Part shown: positions 6,822 to 12,934 of the stretch, piece by piece
How positions within the stretch are numbered: the stretch's first letter is position 1
Layout: each line of letters starts with the position of its first letter
Source of the DNA: DASVAL01 sp035649575
Lineage (GTDB): Bacteria; Planctomycetota; UBA1135; UBA2386
NCBI GenBank assembly: GCA_035649575.1
Contig: DASRJH010000240.1
Location: forward strand, 1-12,934
Length of the DNA: 12,934 nt
Direction: 5' to 3'
Notes under the pieces: model-generated
What the model was told of the DNA's origin: nothing
Database searches by the model: none
Seen by the model: the letters and a program-made list of their open reading frames with translations, nothing else
Made by a program: the position numbers and the translations under genes

Positions 6822-8054
6822 ATGCCCGGAACCCACCGCTGGAAGTTGTTCCTGATGATGGTCCTCCAGTTCTTCATCTGGGGGGCGTGGCTGCCGCCGC
6901 TCTTCGACATCATGAAGGGCCTGGAGTTCGACGAAACCCAGAAGGCACTCATCGGCAGTGGCTTCGCCATCGCCTCCATCGTCGGCATCTTCTTCAGCAA
7001 CCAGTTCGCCGATCGCACCTTCGCGGCCGAGCGGTTCCTCGCGGTCAGCCACTTGATCGGTGGGCTGGCAATGGTCGGTCTCTATTGCACGACGAGCTTC
7101 CCGACGTTCTTCGTGCTCATGCTCGTGCACTCACTCGTGTACGTGCCGACGATCTCGGTCACGAACTCGTTGGCGTTCGCCCACCTCGGGGATGCGCAGA
7201 AGGAGTTCGGGATCGTCCGCATGGGTGGCACGATCGGCTGGATCCTCGCGGCGTGGCCGCTCTACTTCGTGCTGAAGGGCATCGCGCCGGAGGACGCGCT
7301 GGCCGCCAAGCGGACCGTGTTCCTGATCGCCGGCATCGCGGCCCTGCTGCTCGCCGGATTCAGCCTCTCACTGCCGCACACGCCACCGAAGCCCGCTGCG
7401 ACGGCCGCCGACCGCCTGGCGTGGATCAAGGCGGCGCGCCTGCTCAAGCTGCCGTTCGTGCTCGTGCTGTTCGTCGTGACATTCATCGACGCGACGGTCC
7501 ACAGCGGCTACTTCGTGATGACCTTCACGTTCCTCGAGAAGGTGGGGTTCGAGGGCGGCCAGATCATGCCGGTGATGAGCATCGGTCAGGTCGCGGAGAT
7601 CCTCACGATGGCTGCGCTCGGTCTCGTGCTGAAGAACCTCGGCTGGCGTTGGACGATGACGTTGGGCGTGCTCGGCCACGCGGCTCGCTTCGCCGTGTTC
7701 GCGTTCTGCAATGACCACACGGTGATCATGGCGGTGCAGGTACTGCATGGGATCTGCTACGCGTTCTTCTTCGCGACGGTCTACATCTTCATCGACGCCT
7801 ACTTCCCGAAGGACGTGCGCACGAGCGCGCAGGGTTTGTTCAACCTGCTGATCCTCGGACTCGGTGACCTCGCGGCGAAGTGGATCTTCGTGCCGCTGCA
7901 GGCTCACTACACATCGGCCGACGGCAAGTCGATCGACTACCAGTCCCTGTTCCTGTGGCCGACGGCCATGGCGCTTTTTGCCGCGGTCATGCTCGCCGCG
8001 CTGTTCCGGCCGCCCGCTGCAGCGGTGCTGACTGCGCCTGACGATGCGGCGTGA
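6822..8054 (+). CDS. MFS transporter of the nucleoside:H+ symporter (NHS) family
   Basis: Predicted 410-residue inner-membrane transporter with about 12 hydrophobic segments. The N-terminus LQFFIWGAWLPPLFDIM lines up with the NupG opening (LQFCLWGSWL), and later LVHSLVYVPTISVTNSLAF and GIVRMGGTIGWILAAWPLY match NupG's SFAYMPTLGLIN and IRIWGTIGFIMAMW. This places it in the Nuc_H_symport group of the major facilitator superfamily, which imports nucleosides with protons; planctomycetes have many members whose substrates are untested, so nucleoside uptake is only the family default. The central loop around residues 183-200 (LPHTPPKPAATAADRLAW) separates the two six-helix halves. The ATG at 6822 begins right before the first helix and has no clear Shine-Dalgarno. 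It is monocistronic: 129 bp after the ATPase gene and convergent with the dehydrogenase gene. Confidence 0.88.
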   Translation: MPGTHRWKLFLMMVLQFFIWGAWLPPLFDIMKGLEFDETQKALIGSGFAIASIVGIFFSNQFADRTFAAERFLAVSHLIGGLAMVGLYCTTSFPTFFVLMLVHSLVYVPTISVTNSLAFAHLGDAQKEFGIVRMGGTIGWILAAWPLYFVLKGIAPEDALAAKRTVFLIAGIAALLLAGFSLSLPHTPPKPAATAADRLAWIKAARLLKLPFVLVLFVVTFIDATVHSGYFVMTFTFLEKVGFEGGQIMPVMSIGQVAEILTMAALGLVLKNLGWRWTMTLGVLGHAARFAVFAFCNDHTVIMAVQVLHGICYAFFFATVYIFIDAYFPKDVRTSAQGLFNLLILGLGDLAAKWIFVPLQAHYTSADGKSIDYQSLFLWPTAMALFAAVMLAALFRPPAAAVLTAPDDAA

Positions 8055-8056
8055 GC

Positions 8057-8073
8057 CAGCGCCGGCAGCGCTG
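8057..8073 (+). terminator. Hairpin just after the MFS transporter stop
   Basis: CAGCGC (8057-8062) and GCGCTG (8068-8073) make a perfect 6-bp stem with a 5-nt loop, starting 2 nt after the TGA. It lies in the 61-bp gap between two convergent genes. No T-run follows, so its role in termination is uncertain. Confidence 0.35.
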
Positions 8074-8115
8074 AATCTGCCGCGAGACCTGCGCGCCAAC
8101 CCTGCGAGCCAAACC

Positions 8116-9192
8116 CTACGCGTAGTACTTGCCGAAGCGGTTCTGCAGGAACGCGTCGTAGTCGACGCTCTCCATCTTCAGCAGCCCCGAGCTCGGCAGC
8201 TTGCCCGCGCGCAGCATGTCGACGATCGCGGTCACGCCGGCGGCGGTCGTGATCTGGATGCCGCTCCAGTTCTCGCCGTCGATCTGCTGGTGATAGATCG
8301 TCTTCGCGTAGATCCGCTCCGTGAGCCGGCCCAGGTATTTGCCCGTCGCGCTCACGAAGATCACGATCTGGTCCTGGAACGTCGCCGGCAGGCTCTTGTC
8401 GAAGATGCTGCGCAGCAGCGGCTGCTGGTCCTGCATCTGCAGATCCTGCAGCAGGAACTTCATGAGCTCGCAGTGACCCGGGTACCGGATCGTCTTGTAG
8501 TTGACGTTCTTGACGCGGTCCTTCAGCGTGATCGCGAGCGTGCCGAGGCCGCCCGACGTGTTGAACGCTTCGTAGTCGACGCCGTCGATCGTGAGGCGCT
8601 CGAGTTGTTCGAGCGGCGGCACCGTCGTGAGCTGGCCCTGCTCGACCGACTCGCACGGGTTGCAGTACTCGTTGATGAGTCCTTCGGTGCTCCAGCTCAG
8701 GTTGTATTTGAGGCGGTTGCTCGGGTAGCGCGGCAGCGCGCCGACGCGCAGGCGCAGGTCGCTCACGTCCGTCATCGAGCGCATCAGGTGGTTCGCGACG
8801 ATCGTGATGAAGCCCGGAGCGAGCCCGCATTGCGGCGCGAACAGCGTCTTGCTGCTCTTGGCCAGCTCCTTGACCTGGTGCGTGACCTCGACGTCCTCGG
8901 TCAGGTCGAAGTAGTGCACGCCGAGCGCCTTGGCGCGCTGCGCGATCAGCGGGTTGCAGTGATAGGGCGCGCAACTGATCACGGCCCAGGCGCCCTTCAG
9001 GAACGTGTCGAGGCTCTTGCCGTCGCCGAAGTCGACGACCTCGCCGCGCAGCTTCGGGTATCGGCGCGTCACCACGTCGACGGCACCCTGCGCGGAGTCC
9101 GCGATGCGCACCGCGTAGTCGCCGCAGCTGACCATCAGGTGGCAGACCATGCGCCCGATCGTGCCGGCGCCGAGGATGACGAGTTCGTTCAT
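8116..9192 (-). CDS. Saccharopine/lysine-6-dehydrogenase-like oxidoreductase
   Basis: Predicted 358-residue cytosolic NAD(P)-dependent enzyme. An N-terminal Rossmann fold starts at once (LVILGAGTIGRM, GxGxxG at 8-13), with VISCAPYHCNPLIAQRA and HYFDLTED (93-100) completing the nucleotide-binding half. CGLAPGF (122-128), NTSGGLGTL (211-219) and KTIRYPGH (233-240) are hallmarks of the saccharopine dehydrogenase / L-lysine 6-dehydrogenase group. Members act on lysine, saccharopine or related amino acids, and the reaction here cannot be fixed from sequence. The C-terminus is tail-less and ends FGKYYA. The frame continues to 9510, but the ATG at 9190-9192 opens the Rossmann strand directly, and the extra 106 residues are antisense to nothing recognisable and overlap the methyltransferase gene, so the short start was chosen. 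It lies 115 bp downstream of the methyltransferase gene on the same strand. Confidence 0.87.
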   Translation of the reverse strand: MNELVILGAGTIGRMVCHLMVSCGDYAVRIADSAQGAVDVVTRRYPKLRGEVVDFGDGKSLDTFLKGAWAVISCAPYHCNPLIAQRAKALGVHYFDLTEDVEVTHQVKELAKSSKTLFAPQCGLAPGFITIVANHLMRSMTDVSDLRLRVGALPRYPSNRLKYNLSWSTEGLINEYCNPCESVEQGQLTTVPPLEQLERLTIDGVDYEAFNTSGGLGTLAITLKDRVKNVNYKTIRYPGHCELMKFLLQDLQMQDQQPLLRSIFDKSLPATFQDQIVIFVSATGKYLGRLTERIYAKTIYHQQIDGENWSGIQITTAAGVTAIVDMLRAGKLPSSGLLKMESVDYDAFLQNRFGKYYA

Positions 9193-9214
9193 GTACTTGA
9201 GTGGTGGGCTGCCG

Positions 9215-9244
9215 CGGCGGCGCATTGTTCGGACGGAGCCGCCG
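9215..9244 (-). other. GC-rich inverted repeat between methyltransferase and dehydrogenase genes
   Basis: CGGCGGC (9215-9221) and GCCGCCG (9238-9244) could form a 7-bp stem with a 16-nt loop, 23 bp upstream of the dehydrogenase ATG. It might attenuate or end the methyltransferase transcript, or be chance in GC-rich DNA. Confidence 0.2.
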
Positions 9245-9307
9245 ATGCGCAAGCGTCGTGACCCCGAGAGTGGATGCGCAGGCGAGATGCGGCCGCGCAG
9301 CGCCGGC

Positions 9308-10162
9308 TCAACGCGGCTTCCTGCCCAGGACGATGCTGATCCAGGCGTCGTCCATGGCCCCGCGCTGCACGCGGCGGAACACGCCGTTGCCCGTACCGGT
9401 CGCCGTGTCCGTGCTCTCCCAGAGCACGTGCACGTCCTCGAACCCCGCCTCCGTGAACAGTTCGCGCAGCTCGGGCAGCGTCCAGAGACGCCAGTCGTAG
9501 ACGAACGCATCGCGCATCCGGCTTCCGTCCACGAACTCGAAGTGGATCGCGCACGTGATCTCGTGCGTGATCGGGTCGAAGCGACGTTGCTCCCAGTGGT
9601 AGACGAAACCCTTGTGCCGCAGCTTGTCGGTCTTCTGCTGGATCACGTCGGGTCCGCCCCAGGCATCGAGGAACAAGAGGCCGCCGGGCTTCAGCGAGCG
9701 GTAGCAGTTGCGCACGTAGACGCCGAGCTCGCGCCGGGTCTTGAACACCGAGTAGCTGAAGTTCAGCGCGAGGATCGCATCGGCCTTCGGCCGCTGCACG
9801 GCGAGCACGTTCTTCTGCAGCAGCGTGAGGCGTGTGCGCTGCTCGGCGTCGAGCAGTCGCTTCACGTTGTGCATGCGAGCCCAGGCGAGCGTTTGCCAGT
9901 GCTGGTCGACGCCGATCGCGCGATTCTCGCTGTGGCGTTTCACGTGGTGGCAGGCGAGCACGGCGGTGCCGCAGAAGTCCTCGCGCAGCACGCGCAGCGG
10001 GCGGCCCGTGTACTTCTCGAACCAGCGCGCATAGAACGCCGCGTCGAGCGCGGGCGCCTGCACCGCGCGCTGGTAGAGCTCGTGCCGGTCGGCGTTGCGG
10101 GCCGTGAGCCGTTTCTTGCGGACGGCGCGGGAGGGAGGGGGCTTCCGTGCAGCCATCTGCAT
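9308..10162 (-). CDS. Class I SAM-dependent methyltransferase
   Basis: Predicted 284-residue protein. It has a basic N-terminus (AARKPPPSRAVRKKRLTARN), then DRHELYQRAVQAP, which begins the conserved part. Motif I is VLREDFCGTAVLA (58-70), motif II is AIGVD (82-86), the motif near ILALNFSYSVF (130-140) follows, and the post-motif strand is LKPGGLLFLDAWGG (157-170). The LREDFCGTA form with a preceding ELYQRAVQ segment marks a distinct, widespread family of methyltransferases whose substrates are unknown to me. The second half (FDPITHEITCAIHFEFVDG) is the usual antiparallel extension that shapes the acceptor pocket. ATG at 10162 and ATG at 10156 are both possible; neither has a good ribosome-binding site. 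The open frame runs to 10309, and its extra residues contain an AHCTVE segment also seen at the right edge of the window. The dehydrogenase gene follows 115 bp downstream. Confidence 0.86.
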   Translation of the reverse strand: MQMAARKPPPSRAVRKKRLTARNADRHELYQRAVQAPALDAAFYARWFEKYTGRPLRVLREDFCGTAVLACHHVKRHSENRAIGVDQHWQTLAWARMHNVKRLLDAEQRTRLTLLQKNVLAVQRPKADAILALNFSYSVFKTRRELGVYVRNCYRSLKPGGLLFLDAWGGPDVIQQKTDKLRHKGFVYHWEQRRFDPITHEITCAIHFEFVDGSRMRDAFVYDWRLWTLPELRELFTEAGFEDVHVLWESTDTATGTGNGVFRRVQRGAMDDAWISIVLGRKPR

Positions 10163-10326
10163 GTGGTAGCCGGCGAACGGCCGCGACTCCACCGTGCAGT
10201 GCGCACAGCGGCGGCGGGAATCGCGCGTGACCGGCGTTCTCGCGGCTGCTATCGACCCTCGAGTCGGTCCGAGGCTGTCCCTGGCCGCGCCCGCTGATCT
10301 CGCCTCCACAATGCAGTTGGAGTGTC

Positions 10327-10340
10327 AACACCCAGGTGTT
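10327..10340. promoter_or_regulatory. Palindrome AACACC-CA-GGTGTT at the repeat-protein start
   Basis: A perfect 6-bp inverted repeat with a 2-bp spacer that ends 2 bp before the ATG at 10343 and contains the only Shine-Dalgarno-like bases (AGGTG, 10334-10338). A DNA-binding protein, or folding of the RNA, would both affect initiation. The divergent 180-bp gap to the methyltransferase gene (10163-10342) shows no convincing -35/-10 pair. Confidence 0.35.
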
Positions 10341-10342
10341 CC

Positions 10343-12847
10343 ATGAGCGATCGTCCGTCCCTGGTTTCCTTCTCGACCCTCCTGCTGCTGGTCGCCGGTG
10401 CCGCGACCTCAGCCATCCGGGCGCAGTGTGCGACGCAGTGGCTGCCCGGCCAGGGTCTGCCCGGCACCAACGGGCATGTCCTTGCGTCGACGCAGTGGGA
10501 TCCCGATGGTGCGGGCCCGCTGCCGCCCCGGTTGGTGGTCGGCGGTGACTTCACGATCGCAGGCACGATCCACGCGAAGAACGTGGCAATGCTGGATCCG
10601 GTGTCCGGCCTCTGGCTGCCGTTGGGCTCCGGGATGACCGGCAATCAGTTGAACGGCGCCGTGCAGGCGTTGGCGACGCTGTCGAACGGGGACCTCGTGG
10701 CGGGTGGTTGGTTCACCTCGGCGGGGGGCGTCAGCGTCCAGTACCTCGCGCGCTGGAACGGCACGACCTGGTCGCCGCTGGGCTCGAGTCCGAACGGTCC
10801 GGTCGTCGACCTCGAGACCCTTGCGAACGGGGACCTCGTGGCGGGTGGTTGGTTCACGGCGGCGGGCGGCGTCGCTGCCGGCCGCATCGCACGCTGGGAT
10901 GGCACGAGCTGGTCGGCGCTCGGATCGGGCATGGACAACGTCGTGGACGCACTGACGACGCTGCCGAACGGGGATCTCGTCGCCGGTGGCGACTTCATCA
11001 TCGCCGGCGGTGTGGCTGCGAACAGGATCGCGCGCTGGGATGGCGCGAACTGGTCGGCGCTCGGTGTCGGGATCAGCGGCATCGTGCTCGACCTGACCAC
11101 GCTCCCGAACGGTGACCTCGTGGCGAGCGGCGCGTTCGCGACGGCCGGGGGTGTCACCGTCGACGCCGTCGCGCGCTGGAATGGCACCAGCTGGTCGCCG
11201 CTCGGTCCTGGGCGGCCAAACAGCTACGTGTATGCGCTCACGACCCTCTCGAACGGGGATCTCGTGGCCGGTTACCTCACCTTGGGGGGAGGCCAGGCCA
11301 TTGCGCGGTGGGACGGCACGAGTTGGTTGTCTCTCGGTTCGGGCATGACCGGTGGAAGCATGTGGACGACGGTCTCGACGCTGCTGAGGCTGCCCAACGG
11401 TGACCTCGTCGCCGGTGGCAACTTCCAAGCGGCTGGCGGTGTCGGCGCCAACTACCTTGCGCGCTGGGATGGCACGAGCTGGTCCGCCCTCACTGCAGGG
11501 ATCAACCGCAGCGTCCTTGCCTTCTCGACGCTGCCGAACGGCGACCTCGTCGTCGGTGGTTCGTTCACCACGCTGGGCGGCGTGAGTGCGAGGAACATCG
11601 CGCGTTGGAATGGCACGAGTTGGTCGTCGCTCGGTTCCGGCATGAATGGCGCCGTGAATGCACTGCTGACGCTGCCGAACGGAGATCTCGTCGCGGGTGG
11701 CTATTTCTCGACTGCCGGTGGTGTGACCGTGAACAACATCGCGCGCTGGGATGGCACGAGCTGGTCGGCGCTCGGTGCAGGCGTGGAGTCGCTCGTGTAT
11801 GCCCTGGCGGCGCTGCCGAACGGGGACATCGTGGCAGGCGGTTACTTCTACGGTTCCGGGAGCGTGCCTCTCAACAACATCGCGCGCTGGGATGGCGTGC
11901 AGTGGTCGTCGCTCGCCGAGGGGGTGAACGACATCGTCTACGCGCTCACGACGCTGCCCAACGGAGACCTCGTTGCGGGTGGCTCCTTCATGGTTGCGGG
12001 CAGTGCGCCTGCATCCTTCGTCGCGCGCTGGGATGGCCTGAGCTGGTCGCCGTTGGGGTCGGGCATGAACGTCGCAGTGCGGGCGCTGGCGACGCTGCCG
12101 AACGGGGACCTCGTCGCGGGTACCTATGTTTCAGTCGAGCGCTGGGATGGTGTCGCCTGGTCGCAGCTCGGAGCGGGCATGAACGGCGGTGTGTTCGCGC
12201 TTGCGACGCTGCCGAACGGAGACCTCGTGGCTGGTGGACATTTCACGACGGCTGGTGGCGTCAGTGCGAACCGCGTCGCGCGTTGGGATGGCGCGAACTG
12301 GTCGGCGTTCGGTGCGGGGATGGAAAACGATGTGCTGGCCTTGATGGCGCTGCCGAACGGCGACATCGTGGCTGGCGGTCAGTTCCACACCGTCGATGGC
12401 GCAGTCTCCGCCTACCTCGCGCGACTCACGACGACATGCCCCGCCTTGGCGGTCCCGGCCGGCGCCGGCTGCACGGGTTCCGGGGGGCTCAACGTGCTGA
12501 CCGCGACGGCGCTGCCGTGGACCGGTGGGACGTTCCGTTCCAGCGCGACCGGCATGCCCGCGAACGGGCTCGCGCTCGGTGTGTTCGGGTTCACGACGGT
12601 ATCGATCCCATTGTCGTCGATCCTGCCGGTAGGTGTGCCGGGCTGCACGCTGCTCGTGGCTCCCGACCTGCTCGAGGTCCACATCCCTGCGGCCGGCAGC
12701 GTGCCGACGCAGCTCGCGATTCCGAACACGGTGTCGCTCGCGGGCCAGGTCTTCCATCAGCAGGTCGTGCCCGTCGAGCTCGGTGCTCCAGGCATCACGG
12801 CGCTCACGAGCACGAATGCGCTCACGCTCACGATCGGTTCGTTTTGA
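10343..12847 (+). CDS. Large secreted NGDLVAGG-repeat (beta-propeller-like) protein
   Basis: Predicted 834 residues from the ATG at 10343; a GTG at 10322 would add 7 residues before the signal peptide. Residues 1-26 form a signal peptide (LVSFSTLLLLVAGAATSAIRAQ). One divergent unit (46-108) is followed by thirteen units of about 47 residues (109-695) with consensus ALTTLPNGDLVAGGxFTTAGG-VxANxIARWDGTSWSALGxGM. The WDG and NGDLVAGG strands recur at fixed spacing, as in propeller repeats. Unit 12 lacks about nine residues after VAG, and the last unit lacks its WDG half. Fourteen units would suit two seven-bladed propellers. Residues about 696-834 form a different domain, rich in small residues, with VFHQQVV and a final LTLTIGSF; I associate this tail with many exported planctomycetal proteins, where it may be a sorting or surface domain. 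No catalytic residues are recognisable. Function unknown; surface or extracellular binding is likely. Confidence 0.88.
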   Translation: MSDRPSLVSFSTLLLLVAGAATSAIRAQCATQWLPGQGLPGTNGHVLASTQWDPDGAGPLPPRLVVGGDFTIAGTIHAKNVAMLDPVSGLWLPLGSGMTGNQLNGAVQALATLSNGDLVAGGWFTSAGGVSVQYLARWNGTTWSPLGSSPNGPVVDLETLANGDLVAGGWFTAAGGVAAGRIARWDGTSWSALGSGMDNVVDALTTLPNGDLVAGGDFIIAGGVAANRIARWDGANWSALGVGISGIVLDLTTLPNGDLVASGAFATAGGVTVDAVARWNGTSWSPLGPGRPNSYVYALTTLSNGDLVAGYLTLGGGQAIARWDGTSWLSLGSGMTGGSMWTTVSTLLRLPNGDLVAGGNFQAAGGVGANYLARWDGTSWSALTAGINRSVLAFSTLPNGDLVVGGSFTTLGGVSARNIARWNGTSWSSLGSGMNGAVNALLTLPNGDLVAGGYFSTAGGVTVNNIARWDGTSWSALGAGVESLVYALAALPNGDIVAGGYFYGSGSVPLNNIARWDGVQWSSLAEGVNDIVYALTTLPNGDLVAGGSFMVAGSAPASFVARWDGLSWSPLGSGMNVAVRALATLPNGDLVAGTYVSVERWDGVAWSQLGAGMNGGVFALATLPNGDLVAGGHFTTAGGVSANRVARWDGANWSAFGAGMENDVLALMALPNGDIVAGGQFHTVDGAVSAYLARLTTTCPALAVPAGAGCTGSGGLNVLTATALPWTGGTFRSSATGMPANGLALGVFGFTTVSIPLSSILPVGVPGCTLLVAPDLLEVHIPAAGSVPTQLAIPNTVSLAGQVFHQQVVPVELGAPGITALTSTNALTLTIGSF
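10667..12427 (+). repeat. In-frame 141-bp tandem repeats (13 units)
   Basis: DNA encoding residues 109-695 of the secreted protein repeats with a 141-bp period (47 codons). The closest copies are units 2 and 3: bases 10683-10716 and 10824-10857 are identical over 34 bp, exactly 141 bp apart. Shared blocks such as cgctgggatggcacgagctgg recur in several other units. The period is a multiple of three throughout, and the two shorter units also keep the frame. Confidence 0.9.
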
Positions 12848-12864
12848 TTGACCACGCGTGCGGA

Positions 12865-12934
12865 CTAGCGGGGCGGCAGCTCTTCCACGGTGCAGTGCGC
12901 GGTCCCGCGTCGCGTCGCGTGTGCCTTCTTCGGC
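12865..12934 (-). CDS. Possible C-terminal end of a gene running off the right edge
   Basis: On the minus strand an open frame enters from the right edge and ends in TAG at 12865-12867, giving PKKAHATRRGTAHCTVEELPPR. The placement, convergent with the repeat-protein gene 17 bp away, and the basic to mixed composition suit a protein tail. The segment RRGTAHCTVEELP resembles RRRCAHCTVESRP encoded on the same strand just upstream of the methyltransferase start (about 10186-10213). Only 22 codons are visible, so this may not be a gene at all. Confidence 0.3.
   Translation of the reverse strand, partial: PKKAHATRRGTAHCTVEELPPR

Noticed and set aside
8044..9261. 405-codon open frame on the + strand
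   Set aside because: It is antisense to the dehydrogenase gene, whose Rossmann and CGLAPGF motifs are on the other strand; the composition (many Arg, His, Asp, Val) is that of a shadow frame.
9193..9510. N-terminal extension of the dehydrogenase (464-codon reading)
   Set aside because: The Rossmann fold begins at the internal ATG, and the extension overlaps the methyltransferase gene.
9149..10297. 382-codon + strand and 380-codon - strand frames over the methyltransferase gene
   Set aside because: Both overlap the motif-bearing methyltransferase frame in other phases and show no domain.
10667..12427. CRISPR array
   Set aside because: The period is 141 bp, a multiple of three, without short conserved repeats separated by unique spacers; the repeats are in-frame protein repeats.

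Overview
The window reads as chromosomal DNA of a high-GC bacterium, most likely a member of the Planctomycetota. This rests on four things: strong codon-position GC bias with long arginine-rich antisense shadow frames; few recognisable Shine-Dalgarno sequences; a secreted NGDLVAGG-type repeat protein with a C-terminal domain of a kind I associate with planctomycetal exported proteins; and a secreted DUF4185-type sugar-active protein. The phylum is inferred from protein style, since no rRNA or other marker gene is present.

Layout. (1) 56-1630 (+): secreted DUF4185-like five-bladed-propeller protein with a C-terminal sandwich domain. (2) 4933-1647 (-): a tightly overlapping four-gene operon: an exported FAD:protein FMN transferase (ApbE), an outer-membrane porin-like barrel, an exported FMN-binding protein carrying the ApbE target motif, and a four-helix membrane protein with histidines placed as in a di-haem cytochrome b. 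A Fur-box-like palindrome lies 7 bp before the apbE start. (3) 5002-5281 (+): an unmarked, frameshifted and internally deleted remnant of a second copy of gene 1. (4) 5301-6692 (+): an ATPase of the AAA_14/DUF4143 type, preceded by an AT-rich segment with a promoter-like pair and nested AACGTC/GACGTT inverted repeats that overlap the nominal coding start. (5) 6822-8054 (+): an NHS-family (nucleoside:H+ symporter-like) MFS transporter. (6) 10162-8116 (-): a class I SAM-dependent methyltransferase followed by a saccharopine/lysine-6-dehydrogenase-like oxidoreductase. (7) 10343-12847 (+): a large secreted protein built of about fourteen 47-residue repeats plus a C-terminal domain. (8) A possible gene end on the - strand at the right edge.

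How they fit together. The clearest functional unit is the minus-strand flavin operon. ApbE would covalently attach FMN to the adjacent periplasmic protein. The four-helix protein could deliver electrons across the inner membrane. The porin could admit the substrate or face the outer membrane. With a Fur-like operator in front, an iron-regulated periplasmic flavin reductase (for ferric iron or a siderophore) is a reasonable but unproven reading. The other genes look like single transcription units, with short hairpins directly after several stop codons. No tRNA, rRNA, CRISPR, insertion sequence or transposase was seen.
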